Assembly (NCBI RefSeq): GCF_020520285.1
Contig: NZ_CP084742.1
Location: 4,712,001 to 4,776,000, forward strand
Direction: 5' to 3'
From: Pseudomonas sp. L5B5
GTDB taxonomy: Bacteria > Pseudomonadota > Gammaproteobacteria > Pseudomonadales > Pseudomonadaceae
Length of the DNA: 64,000 bases
The first letter of the stretch is position 1, and each line of letters starts with the position of its first letter. The notes under the pieces were generated by a model that saw only the letters and a list, made by a program, of their open reading frames with translations, was not told the DNA's origin and searched no databases. Position numbers and translations under genes: made by a program. Positions 17,933 through 25,764 of this stretch are shown piece after piece.

Positions 17933-18463
17933 ATGGCCAAGATCGCCCCGCAACTGCCCATCGAAGTCGACAGCGAGACCGGCGTCTGGACGTCCGATGC
18001 CCTGCCGATGCTGTACGTGCCGCGGCATTTCTTCGTCAACAACCACATGGGCATCGAGGAAGTGCTGGGTGCCGACGCCTACGCCGAGATCCTCTACAAG
18101 GCCGGCTACAAGTCCGCCTGGCACTGGTGCGAGAAAGAAGCCCAATGCCATGGCCTGGAAGGCGTGGCGGTGTTCGAGCACTACATGAAGCGCTTGAGCC
18201 AGCGCGGCTGGGGCCTGTTCAAGATCCAGGACATCGACCTCGACCAGGGCACTGCCAGCGTCAAGCTCGAGCATTCGGCCTTCGTCTACGTCTACGGCAA
18301 GTGCGGGCGCAAGGTGGACTACATGTTCACCGGCTGGTTCGCCGGCGCCATGGACCAGATCCTGGCAGCCCGTGGCAGCAAGATCCGCACCGTGGCCGAG
18401 CAGGTCTACGGCGGTTCCGAAGACGGTCACGACGACGGCCTGTTCGTCGTCAAAGCGTTGTAA
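17933..18463 (+). CDS. DUF5943 protein (4-vinyl-reductase/V4R-like)
   Basis: A 176-residue cytoplasmic protein, equivalent of PA5397, located 15 bp before dgcA. It resembles the small-molecule-binding V4R fold (LYVPRHFFVNNHMGIEEVLG, then GYKSAWHWCEKEA, then CGRKVDYMFTGWFAGAMDQIL) and is commonly labelled DUF5943. No catalytic role is known. Its tight linkage to dgcAB and etfAB argues for a part in dimethylglycine oxidation, perhaps as a binding or accessory protein. The start is ATG 17933. Confidence 0.75.
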   Translation: MAKIAPQLPIEVDSETGVWTSDALPMLYVPRHFFVNNHMGIEEVLGADAYAEILYKAGYKSAWHWCEKEAQCHGLEGVAVFEHYMKRLSQRGWGLFKIQDIDLDQGTASVKLEHSAFVYVYGKCGRKVDYMFTGWFAGAMDQILAARGSKIRTVAEQVYGGSEDGHDDGLFVVKAL

Positions 18464-18478
18464 GCGGAGTTCAAGACA

Positions 18479-20539
18479 ATGGCTTTCGAAGCGATGTTCC
18501 AGCCGATCCAGATCGGCAAACTGACCATCCGCAACCGCGTGCTCAGTACCGCCCACGCCGAGGTCTACGCCACCGACGGCGGCATGACCACCGAGCGCTA
18601 CGTGAAGTACTACGAGGAAAAGGCCAAGGGCGGCATCGGCCTGGCGATCTGCGGTGGCTCATCGGTGGTGGCCATCGACAGCCCCCAGGAATGGTGGAGC
18701 TCGGTGAACCTGTCCACCGACCGGATCATCCCGCACTTTCAGAACCTCTCCGACGCCATGCACAAGCACGGCGCCAAGATCATGATCCAGATTACCCACA
18801 TGGGCCGGCGCTCGCGCTGGGACGGCTTCAACTGGCCGACCCTGATGTCGCCGTCCGGGGTCCGTGAGCCGGTGCACCGCGCCACCTGCAAGACCATCGA
18901 GGTGGAAGAGATCTGGCGGGTGATCGGCAACTACGCCCAGGCGGCCCGTCGCGCCAAGGAAGGCGGCCTGGACGGCGTCGAACTGTCGGCGGTGCACCAG
19001 CACATGATCGACCAGTTCTGGAGCCCGCGGGTCAACAAGCGGACCGACGAATGGGGCGGCACCTTCGAGAAGCGCATGCGCTTCGGCCTGGAAGTGCTCA
19101 AGGCCGTGCGCGCCGAAGTCGGCGACGACTTCTGCGTCGGCATGCGCATCTGTGGCGACGAGTTCCATCCCGATGGCCTGTCCCACGAGGACATGAAGCA
19201 GATCGCCAAGTACTACGACGACACCGGCATGCTCGATTTCCTCGGCGTGGTCGGTTCCGGCTGCGACACCCACAACACCCTGGCCAACGTCATCCCCAAC
19301 ATGAGCTTCCCGCCGGAGCCGTTCCTGCACCTGGCGGCGGGCATCAAGGAAGTGGTCAAGGTCCCGGTGCTACACGCACAGAACATCAAGGACCCGAACC
19401 AGGCCACGCGCATCCTGGAGGGCGGCTACGTCGACATGGTGGGCATGACCCGCGCGCACATGGCCGACCCGCACCTGATCGCCAAGATCAAGATGGGCCA
19501 GATCGACCAGATCAAGCAGTGTGTCGGTGCCAACTACTGCATCGACCGCCAGTACCAGGGCCTGGACGTGCTGTGCATCCAGAACGCTGCCACTTCCCGT
19601 GAGTACATGGGGGTGCCGCACATCATCGAGAAAACCACCGGGGCCAAGCGCAAGGTGGTGGTGGTCGGAGCCGGCCCTGCCGGCATGGAGGCTGCCCGGG
19701 TGGCGGCCGAACGTGGCCACGACGTGACCCTGTTCGAGAAGAAAGAGGCGATCGGCGGGCAGATCACCACCGCGTCCAAGGCCCCGCAGCGCGACCAGAT
19801 CGCCGGCATCACCCGCTGGTACCAGCTGGAACTGGCGCGCCTGAAGGTCGACCTGCGCCTGGGCACCGCGGCGGACACCGCGACCATCCTCGACCTGCGC
19901 CCCGACGTGGTGGTGCTGGCGGTGGGTGGCCATCCGTTCATCGAGCAGAACGAACACTGGGGCGCCGCCGAAGGGCTGGTGGTCAGCAGCTGGGACATCC
20001 TCGACGGCCGGGTCGCCCCGGGCAAGAACGTGCTGGTGTACGACACCATCTGCGAGTTCACCGGGATGTCGGTCACCGACTTCATCGCCGACAAGGGCTC
20101 GCAGGTGGAGATCGTCACCGACGACATCAAGCCGGGCATCGCCATTGGCGGCACCTCGTTCCCCACCTACTACCGCAGCCTGTACCCCAAGGAAGTGATC
20201 ATGACCGGGGACCTGACCCTGGAAAAGGTCTACCGCGAAGGCGACAAGCTGGTGGCCGTGCTGGAGAACGAATACACCGGCGCCCGCGAGGAGCGGGTGG
20301 TGGACCAGGTGGTGGTGGAGAACGGCGTGCGTCCCGACGAGGCCCTGTACTACGGGCTCAAGGACGGTTCGCGCAACAAGGGCCAGATCGACGTCGAGGC
20401 GCTGTTCGCGATCAAGCCGCAGCCTTGCTTGAGCGAGGCGGGGGAGGGCTACCTGCTGTTCCGCATCGGCGACTGCGTATCCCAGCGCAACACCCATGCC
20501 GCGATCTACGACGCCCTGCGCCTGTGCAAGGATTTCTAA
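18479..20539 (+). CDS. dgcA: DgcA, dimethylglycine demethylase large subunit
   Basis: A 686-residue flavoenzyme of the trimethylamine dehydrogenase/2,4-dienoyl-CoA reductase family, which together with DgcB converts dimethylglycine to sarcosine. An N-terminal FMN TIM barrel (about residues 5-340; MFQPIQIGKLTIRNRVLSTAHA) is followed by a cysteine-rich segment and an FAD/NAD domain (VVVVGAGPAGMEAARVAAERG, about residue 392). Of the four [4Fe-4S] cysteine positions I see Cys348, Cys354 and Cys366, but Ala351 at the second. The start is ATG 18479 behind GCGGAG. Confidence 0.93.
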   Translation: MAFEAMFQPIQIGKLTIRNRVLSTAHAEVYATDGGMTTERYVKYYEEKAKGGIGLAICGGSSVVAIDSPQEWWSSVNLSTDRIIPHFQNLSDAMHKHGAKIMIQITHMGRRSRWDGFNWPTLMSPSGVREPVHRATCKTIEVEEIWRVIGNYAQAARRAKEGGLDGVELSAVHQHMIDQFWSPRVNKRTDEWGGTFEKRMRFGLEVLKAVRAEVGDDFCVGMRICGDEFHPDGLSHEDMKQIAKYYDDTGMLDFLGVVGSGCDTHNTLANVIPNMSFPPEPFLHLAAGIKEVVKVPVLHAQNIKDPNQATRILEGGYVDMVGMTRAHMADPHLIAKIKMGQIDQIKQCVGANYCIDRQYQGLDVLCIQNAATSREYMGVPHIIEKTTGAKRKVVVVGAGPAGMEAARVAAERGHDVTLFEKKEAIGGQITTASKAPQRDQIAGITRWYQLELARLKVDLRLGTAADTATILDLRPDVVVLAVGGHPFIEQNEHWGAAEGLVVSSWDILDGRVAPGKNVLVYDTICEFTGMSVTDFIADKGSQVEIVTDDIKPGIAIGGTSFPTYYRSLYPKEVIMTGDLTLEKVYREGDKLVAVLENEYTGAREERVVDQVVVENGVRPDEALYYGLKDGSRNKGQIDVEALFAIKPQPCLSEAGEGYLLFRIGDCVSQRNTHAAIYDALRLCKDF

Positions 20540-20544
20540 GCGCT

Positions 20545-20553
20545 TGTGGATAA
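20545..20553 (-). promoter_or_regulatory. Exact DnaA-box sequence after dgcA
   Basis: The sequence TGTGGATAA, reverse complement of the DnaA box TTATCCACA, lies 6 bp after the dgcA stop. It is the leftmost of the cluster that continues to 25496. Confidence 0.5.
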
Positions 20554-20557
20554 CCCC

Positions 20558-20646
20558 GTAGGAGCGAGGCTTGCTCGCGAAAGCGATGGATCTGCCGACA
20601 CTCGTGTCGAATGCCACGACGTCTCGCGGGCAAGCCTCGCTCCTAC
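20558..20646. repeat. REP-like inverted pair (GTAGGAGCGAGG family)
   Basis: Arms GTAGGAGCGAGGCTTGCTCG and its near-perfect complement ending CAAGCCTCGCTCCTAC form a hairpin between dgcA and dgcB. It may influence the relative mRNA levels of the two genes. Confidence 0.85.
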
Positions 20647-20699
20647 AGGGGCGAGCAAGTCATCCGGCAGTTAAGCCCGAGGTCTCTGGGAGCTCCACC

Positions 20700-22673
20700 A
20701 TGTTGAATACCCTTCTTCCCATCCTGCTGTTCGTTGCCCTGGGCCTGGCGGTCCTCGGCGCGTTGCGGCGCGCGGCCTTGTGGCGCCGGGGGCGAGCCTC
20801 CAAGGTCGACCTGGTCGGCGGCCTGCTGGCCATGCCCCGGCGCTACATGGTCGACCTGCACCATGTGGTGGCTCGCGACAAGTACATCGCCAATACCCAC
20901 GTGGCCACCGCCGGTGGCGCGGTGGCTTCCATCGTCCTGGCGCTGCTGGTGCACGGCTTCGGCCTGCACAACCGTCTCCTGGCCTATGCCCTGTTGCTGA
21001 TGACGGCGTTGATGTTCGTGGGGGCGATCTTCGTCTACCGACGCCGGCGCAACCCTCCGTCGCGGTTGTCCAAGGGCCCGTGGATGCGCCTGCCCAAGAG
21101 CCTGCTGGCGTTTTCCGCGAGCTTCTTTCTGGTGACCCTGCCGGTGGCCGGGATTCTCCCGGAGCAGTTCGGTGGCTGGTTGCTGGCGGCGATCCTTGGG
21201 TTGGGCGTGCTCTGGGGTGTGTCGGAGCTGTTCCTGGGCATGACCTGGGGCGGACCGATGAAACACGCCTTTGCCGGTGCCCTGCACCTGGCCTGGCACC
21301 GCCGTGCCGAGCGCTTCGGCGGCGGCCGTTCCACCGGCCTCAAGCCGCTGGACCTGGAAGACCCCAGCGCGCCGCTGGGCGTCGAAAAGCCAGTGGACTT
21401 CACCTGGAACCAACTGCTGGGCTTCGACGCCTGCGTGCAGTGCGGCAAATGCGAGGCGGCGTGCCCGGCCTTCGCCGCCGGCCAGCCCTTGAACCCCAAG
21501 AAGCTGATCCAGGACATGGTCGTCGGCTTGGCCGGTGGCAGCGATGCCCACTTCGCCGGCAGCCCTTACCCCTCCCTTGACGGTCGCGGCCAGCCGCTGG
21601 GCGAGCACAGCGGCGGCCCGCACTTGCCGATCGTCGCGCTGGAAGGCAAGGCCCTGGTGGACGCCGATACCCTGTGGTCCTGCACCACATGCCGGGCCTG
21701 CGTCGAGGAATGCCCGATGATGATCGAGCACGTCGATGCCATCGTCGACATGCGCCGCCACCTGACCCTGGAAAAAGGCGCCACGCCGAACAAGGGCGCC
21801 GAGGTGCTGGAGAACCTGATCGCCACCGACAACCCCGGCGGCTTCAACCCCGGCGGGCGGATGAACTGGGCCGCCGACCTCAACCTCAAGCTGCTGCCTG
21901 AAGTGAAGAGCACCGAGGTGCTGTTCTGGGTCGGCGATGGTGCCTTCGACATGCGCAACCAGCGCACCCTGCGGGCCTTCGTCAAAGTGCTCACGGCCTC
22001 GGGCGTGGATTTCGCCGTGCTGGGCCTGGAAGAGCGCGACAGTGGCGACGTGGCCCGCCGCCTCGGCGACGAGGCGACCTTCCAGCAACTGGCCCGGCGC
22101 AATATCCAGACCCTGGCCAAGTACCGGTTCCAGCGCATCGTCACCTGCGACCCCCACAGTTTCCATGTGCTGAAGAACGAATACGGCGCCCTGGGCGGTG
22201 ACTACCAGGTACTGCACCACAGCACCTACATCGCCGAATTGATCGCCGCCGGCCAACTCGATCTTGGGCGGCACAAGGGTGGCAGCGTGACCTACCACGA
22301 CCCCTGCTACCTGGGCCGTTACAACGGTGAATACGAAGCCCCGCGCCAGGTGCTGCGCGCCCTGGGGATCGAGGTCAAGGAAATGCAGCGCGCAGGTTTC
22401 CGTTCCCGCTGCTGTGGCGGTGGCGGCGGGGCGCCGATCACCGACATCCCGGGCAAGCAGCGGATTCCCGACATGCGCATGGAGGACATCCGCGAGACCG
22501 GCGCCGAACTGGTGGCAGTGGGTTGTCCGCAGTGCACGGCGATGCTCGAAGGGGTGGTGGAGCCCCGGCCGATGATCAAGGACATCGCCGAACTGGTGGC
22601 CGACGCCCTGCTGGAGCGCGAGGCCCCGGGCAAGGCGCCGATGATGAAAGCCGAACCTGCGGAGGTGCACTGA
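20700..22673 (+). CDS. dgcB: DgcB, membrane-linked iron-sulfur subunit of dimethylglycine demethylase
   Basis: A 657-residue protein with about four to five N-terminal membrane helices (residues 1-190), then two [4Fe-4S] ferredoxin motifs (CVQCGKCEAACP at about 245 and CTTCRACVEECP at about 328), then CCG-type domains of the heterodisulfide-reductase kind (DPCYLGRYNG, CCGGGGG and GCPQCTAML). It probably passes electrons between DgcA, the dedicated ETF and the membrane. I chose ATG 20700, which begins the first helix and has GGGAG upstream. Its stop overlaps the etfA start (ATGA). Confidence 0.9.
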   Translation: MLNTLLPILLFVALGLAVLGALRRAALWRRGRASKVDLVGGLLAMPRRYMVDLHHVVARDKYIANTHVATAGGAVASIVLALLVHGFGLHNRLLAYALLLMTALMFVGAIFVYRRRRNPPSRLSKGPWMRLPKSLLAFSASFFLVTLPVAGILPEQFGGWLLAAILGLGVLWGVSELFLGMTWGGPMKHAFAGALHLAWHRRAERFGGGRSTGLKPLDLEDPSAPLGVEKPVDFTWNQLLGFDACVQCGKCEAACPAFAAGQPLNPKKLIQDMVVGLAGGSDAHFAGSPYPSLDGRGQPLGEHSGGPHLPIVALEGKALVDADTLWSCTTCRACVEECPMMIEHVDAIVDMRRHLTLEKGATPNKGAEVLENLIATDNPGGFNPGGRMNWAADLNLKLLPEVKSTEVLFWVGDGAFDMRNQRTLRAFVKVLTASGVDFAVLGLEERDSGDVARRLGDEATFQQLARRNIQTLAKYRFQRIVTCDPHSFHVLKNEYGALGGDYQVLHHSTYIAELIAAGQLDLGRHKGGSVTYHDPCYLGRYNGEYEAPRQVLRALGIEVKEMQRAGFRSRCCGGGGGAPITDIPGKQRIPDMRMEDIRETGAELVAVGCPQCTAMLEGVVEPRPMIKDIAELVADALLEREAPGKAPMMKAEPAEVH

Positions 22674-23896
22674 TGAGCGAGATTATTCGTCGCGATCCCC
22701 GTGCCGAGTGGATCGCCCGCAACCGCCTGCACCCCTTGCACGCGGCCATGCAGCCGGCGCAGCACAGCTGGATGGGCCCCAATGGCCTGATCCGCAAGAA
22801 TCCCCATGGCCTGGGGTTCGTGGGGCCCAACGGGCTCAAGCGCATCGACCGCAGCGGCGCCCAGCAGGGCGGCAGCGGCAACAAGCGCACGGCAGCGGCC
22901 GAGGTGCAGTTGCCGCTGCACCAGCTGGCACTGCCGGCGTTCTACATCAACGTGGTGCCGGACATGGTCGGCGGCCGCCTGAGCAGCCATGACCGCGACT
23001 TGCTGGGCCTGGCCCGGCAATTGGCCGGCCAGGACGGGGCCGTGCTGGCGGTGGTGTTCGGCGAGCACAAGGAGTCGACGTTCGCCACGGCCGGCGTCGA
23101 CCGCCTGCTGGTGCTGCAAGGCAGTGAATTCGAAGGTTATGCACCGGAACAGCGGGTCCAGGGCCTGCGGGCTGTGGATAACCAGTTCAGCCCGCGCCAC
23201 TGGCTGCTGCCTGACAGCCGCAACGGCGGTGGCGAACTGGGCCGGCGCTTTGCCGCGGCCCTGGGCGAACGCCCGGCGACCCGGGTCTGGCAGATCAAGG
23301 ACGGGCAGTGCATGGGCCGCGCCGGAGCGGGCCTGGAGGATCTGGCTCGGCCGCTGCCACGGCTGATCCTGGCCGCTGCCGAATGCGCCGAACCGGTCAG
23401 CGAAACCCGTCACGAAGCCTTGCCGGTGGAGTTATCCACAAGCTTGGCGCGCAGCCTGGCACGGATCGAGGACCTGGGCGCGGTGGCGGTGGACCCGGCG
23501 GCGATTCCCATGGCCGAGGCCGAGTTCATCCTGTCCGGGGGCAATGGGGTCAAGGACTGGGCGCTGTTCCACCGCGCCGCCCAGGCCCTGGGCGCGACCG
23601 AAGGGGCCTCGCGGGTGGCGGTGGACGACGGCTTCATGCCCCGCGACCGTCAGGTCGGGGCCACCGGTACCTGGGTCACTGCGCGGGTCTACCTGGCAGT
23701 GGGGATCTCCGGGGCCATCCAGCACCTGCAAGGCATCGGAGCTTGCGACAAGGTGGTGGCGGTGAACATGGACCCGGGCTGCGACATGATCAAGCGCGCC
23801 GACCTGGCGGTGATCGGCGACAGCGCCGCGATTCTCGACGCGCTGATTGCCGCCGTCGAAGCCTACCGCAGCGCCGCCAAGCGCGATGCGGCTTGA
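22673..23896 (+). CDS. etfA: Electron transfer flavoprotein alpha subunit, dgc-linked
   Basis: A 407-residue EtfA-like protein, longer than usual (about 310) because of a roughly 80-residue N-terminal extension. The C-terminal FAD domain is clear: LSGGNGVKDWALFHRAAQALG, then GFMPRDRQVGATGTWV, then GISGAIQHLQGI and VAVNMDPGCDMIKRADLAVIGD. It would take electrons from dimethylglycine oxidation. The gene contains two exact DnaA-box sequences, at 23173 and 23432; the second spells Leu-Ser-Thr with TTA-TCC-ACA, rare codons here. The start overlaps the dgcB stop. Confidence 0.88.
   Translation: MSEIIRRDPRAEWIARNRLHPLHAAMQPAQHSWMGPNGLIRKNPHGLGFVGPNGLKRIDRSGAQQGGSGNKRTAAAEVQLPLHQLALPAFYINVVPDMVGGRLSSHDRDLLGLARQLAGQDGAVLAVVFGEHKESTFATAGVDRLLVLQGSEFEGYAPEQRVQGLRAVDNQFSPRHWLLPDSRNGGGELGRRFAAALGERPATRVWQIKDGQCMGRAGAGLEDLARPLPRLILAAAECAEPVSETRHEALPVELSTSLARSLARIEDLGAVAVDPAAIPMAEAEFILSGGNGVKDWALFHRAAQALGATEGASRVAVDDGFMPRDRQVGATGTWVTARVYLAVGISGAIQHLQGIGACDKVVAVNMDPGCDMIKRADLAVIGDSAAILDALIAAVEAYRSAAKRDAA
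23173..23181 (-). promoter_or_regulatory. Exact DnaA-box sequence inside etfA (1)
   Basis: TGTGGATAA here encodes part of Ala-Val-Asp-Asn. It is one of nine DnaA-box-like sites in about 5 kb. Confidence 0.45.
23432..23440 (+). promoter_or_regulatory. Exact DnaA box inside etfA (2), written with rare codons
   Basis: TTATCCACA lies exactly in frame as codons 254-256 (Leu-Ser-Thr). TTA and ACA are poor choices for this GC-rich gene, which suggests selection on the DNA sequence itself. Confidence 0.5.
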
Positions 23897-23906
23897 GGGA
23901 ACCCTT

Positions 23907-24677
23907 ATGAACAGCAACGTGATCAGCCTGGTATCGATTGGCGCGCATCCGACCTCCGGTCGGCCACGGCGTGCCGAACAGGATGCCCGGGCCGTGGAAC
24001 TGGGCCTGCAACTGGCCGGTGGACAACTGCAGGTGCTGCATGCCGGCGATATCGCCGAACCGGCCCTGCGCGCCTACCTGGGCATGGGCCTGGAGCAGCT
24101 GCATGTACTGGAGCAGCCGGCGGGCGCCGATGCGCTGCCAGCCCTGACCCAGTACCTGCGCCATGCCGGGGCCCAGGTGGTGCTCACCGGCAGCCAGGCG
24201 GAAACCGGCGAAGGTTCGGGCATGCTGCCGTTTCTGCTGGCGGAAAACCTGGGCTGGCCGCTGGTGGTGGGGCTGGCCCAGGTGGAATCCCTGGAGGATG
24301 GCGTGGCCCATGTGCTGCAGGCCTTGCCTCGGGGGCAGCGACGCCGGCTCAAGGTGCGCTTGCCGTTCCTGGCCACTGTGGATAACGCCGCCCCCAAGCC
24401 GCGCCAGAGTGCCTACGGCCCGGCCCGGCGCGGAGTCTTGCGGGCCGATCAGGTCATGGTGGTGCAGGACGAGCTGTTCACCGGCGCCAGCCTGCAGCCG
24501 GCCCGGCCACGGCCCAAGCGGTTGAAGGTGATCAAGGCCAAGAGTGGCGCCGACCGCATGAAAGCCGCCACGGCCAAGGCCAGCGGCGGCACCGGCCAGG
24601 TGCTCAAGGACGTCAGCGCGCAAGCCGGGGCCGAGGCCATTTTCAAGCTGCTGGTGGAGGAGGGGGTGGTCCGCTAG
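23907..24677 (+). CDS. etfB: Electron transfer flavoprotein beta subunit, dgc-linked
   Basis: A 256-residue EtfB-like protein, partner of EtfA encoded 10 bp upstream. The adenine-nucleotide fold is visible in MNSNVISLVSIGAHPTSGRPRRAEQDARAVELG, VVLTGSQAETGEGSGMLPFLLAENLGW and the later RPRPKRLKVIKAKS. It is divergent from housekeeping EtfB and probably specific to the Dgc system. The start is ATG 23907. An exact DnaA-box sequence lies inside at 24377-24385 (Thr-Val-Asp-Asn). Confidence 0.87.
   Translation: MNSNVISLVSIGAHPTSGRPRRAEQDARAVELGLQLAGGQLQVLHAGDIAEPALRAYLGMGLEQLHVLEQPAGADALPALTQYLRHAGAQVVLTGSQAETGEGSGMLPFLLAENLGWPLVVGLAQVESLEDGVAHVLQALPRGQRRRLKVRLPFLATVDNAAPKPRQSAYGPARRGVLRADQVMVVQDELFTGASLQPARPRPKRLKVIKAKSGADRMKAATAKASGGTGQVLKDVSAQAGAEAIFKLLVEEGVVR
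24377..24385 (-). promoter_or_regulatory. Exact DnaA-box sequence inside etfB
   Basis: TGTGGATAA in the same orientation as the four boxes of the intergenic array that begins about 400 bp downstream. Confidence 0.45.
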
Positions 24678-24768
24678 GGCTGCACCCGTCGCACTACCGC
24701 TATCGCGAGCAATCGAGCGTCGACCGGCTGCTCCTGCGTGAGCGTGGCTTGCAGTCCTGCTTTTACGG

Positions 24769-25411
24769 TTACTCACAATCCCTGTGCGCGGCTCTGTGGA
24801 TAAGATGTTCGCGCCTTGCTCCAGCCCACGCCCGCCAAGCCCTGTAGCCCGTTGTGCAAAATTTGACCAGGCTAAGTCGAGGTTTTTTCGGGCTTTTTTC
24901 CGGGAGGCGGCAGTGACCGCAGGGGAGTTTTGTACAGCAGTTGCCCCCAAACTCTGTTGGCGCTTTTGTGGATAAGTTGTTTGCTCAGGGCTGCGGGCCT
25001 TACAGGGCGTGGCTTGTAGTAGTTTGATCAAAAAACGCACAAACCTGCTCTTTTCCCTCCTTTGTAGCCATTCAAGGCCCGGCTTTTCCGGGTTTTCAAG
25101 GTTTTCCACAAGCCTGGGGTGCCTGTGGGCCAGTTGCCCCCAAAGTCTGTTGGTCGATCTGTGGATAAGGTGTTCGCCCAGTGCTGAAAGCCACGGCATG
25201 TATGGCTTTCGTGAGATTGTTCAATAATTGATCAAAGGCTGGGTTATGCGCCATCCTTGCATAACCCATGGATTTTCCTGGTCTTTCCCCGCGAAATATC
25301 CCCACCCCCACTGAACTTGCCCACAATTGCTGTGGGCCAAGCTGTGGACAAGTTGTTCGCTGACCGCTGCAGCCCTTGCAATCCATAGCGTGTACGGCAA
25401 TAGATCAAATT
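24769..25411 (+). repeat. Four diverged repeat units (about 170-190 bp period), each with a DnaA-box core
   Basis: The 1.1-kb gap between etfB and the GMC gene has four units starting near 24769, 24938, 25131 and 25315. Each holds a TTGCCC-CAA-like block, then 26-29 bp from the unit start a TGTGGATAAG core followed by TGTTCGC or a close variant (cores at 24795, 24967, 25160; 25343 reads TGTGGACAAG). A TTTGATCAAA-like block follows 56-68 bp after each core start, then a T-rich stretch with TTTTCC. An exact TTATCCACA in the opposite orientation lies at 25488-25496. No convincing gene lies in the gap. Confidence 0.75.
25240..25268. repeat. Perfect inverted repeat between repeat units 3 and 4
   Basis: TGGGTTATGC and GCATAACCCA are perfect 10-bp arms with a 9-bp spacer. 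No T-run follows, so this could be an operator or part of the array. Confidence 0.55.
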
Positions 25412-25764
25412 TCATACAGTTCTAATGCCTGCCTTGACACTGGCAAGTGGCCTGTCTTGACTGATGCCACGGGGACCGGTTCGTCACTTATCCACATCCG
25501 GTCCAGGGAGCGCAGGCAATGGATTGTCGTTCATCACAGGCTTCCAGCGGCGGGACCTACCTGCGCCGCACTCGCCGTCGTGCTGCCAACCAGCGCGCGC
25601 GCCTATAGCCCCCAGCGGCTGTCCTCCGACCCCGACTCCATCACTGATTCCACGGTTTGTGTTTCTGGCGCAGCGCCTGCCTGTCCGGCTGCCTGCTGCG
25701 CGATCGGCTTCACCTAACGGAGGCGGCCAGAGAGTCGCCCCTTCTGCCTGAGAGGAACTCTGTC

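Noticed and set aside
24769..25411. CRISPR array
   Set aside because: The period is about 170-190 bp with diverged units and no short identical repeats with unique spacers; no cas genes are near.
24784..25415. Short ORFs within the intergenic DnaA-box array
   Set aside because: They run through the repeat units, lack ribosome binding sites and show no protein-like composition.
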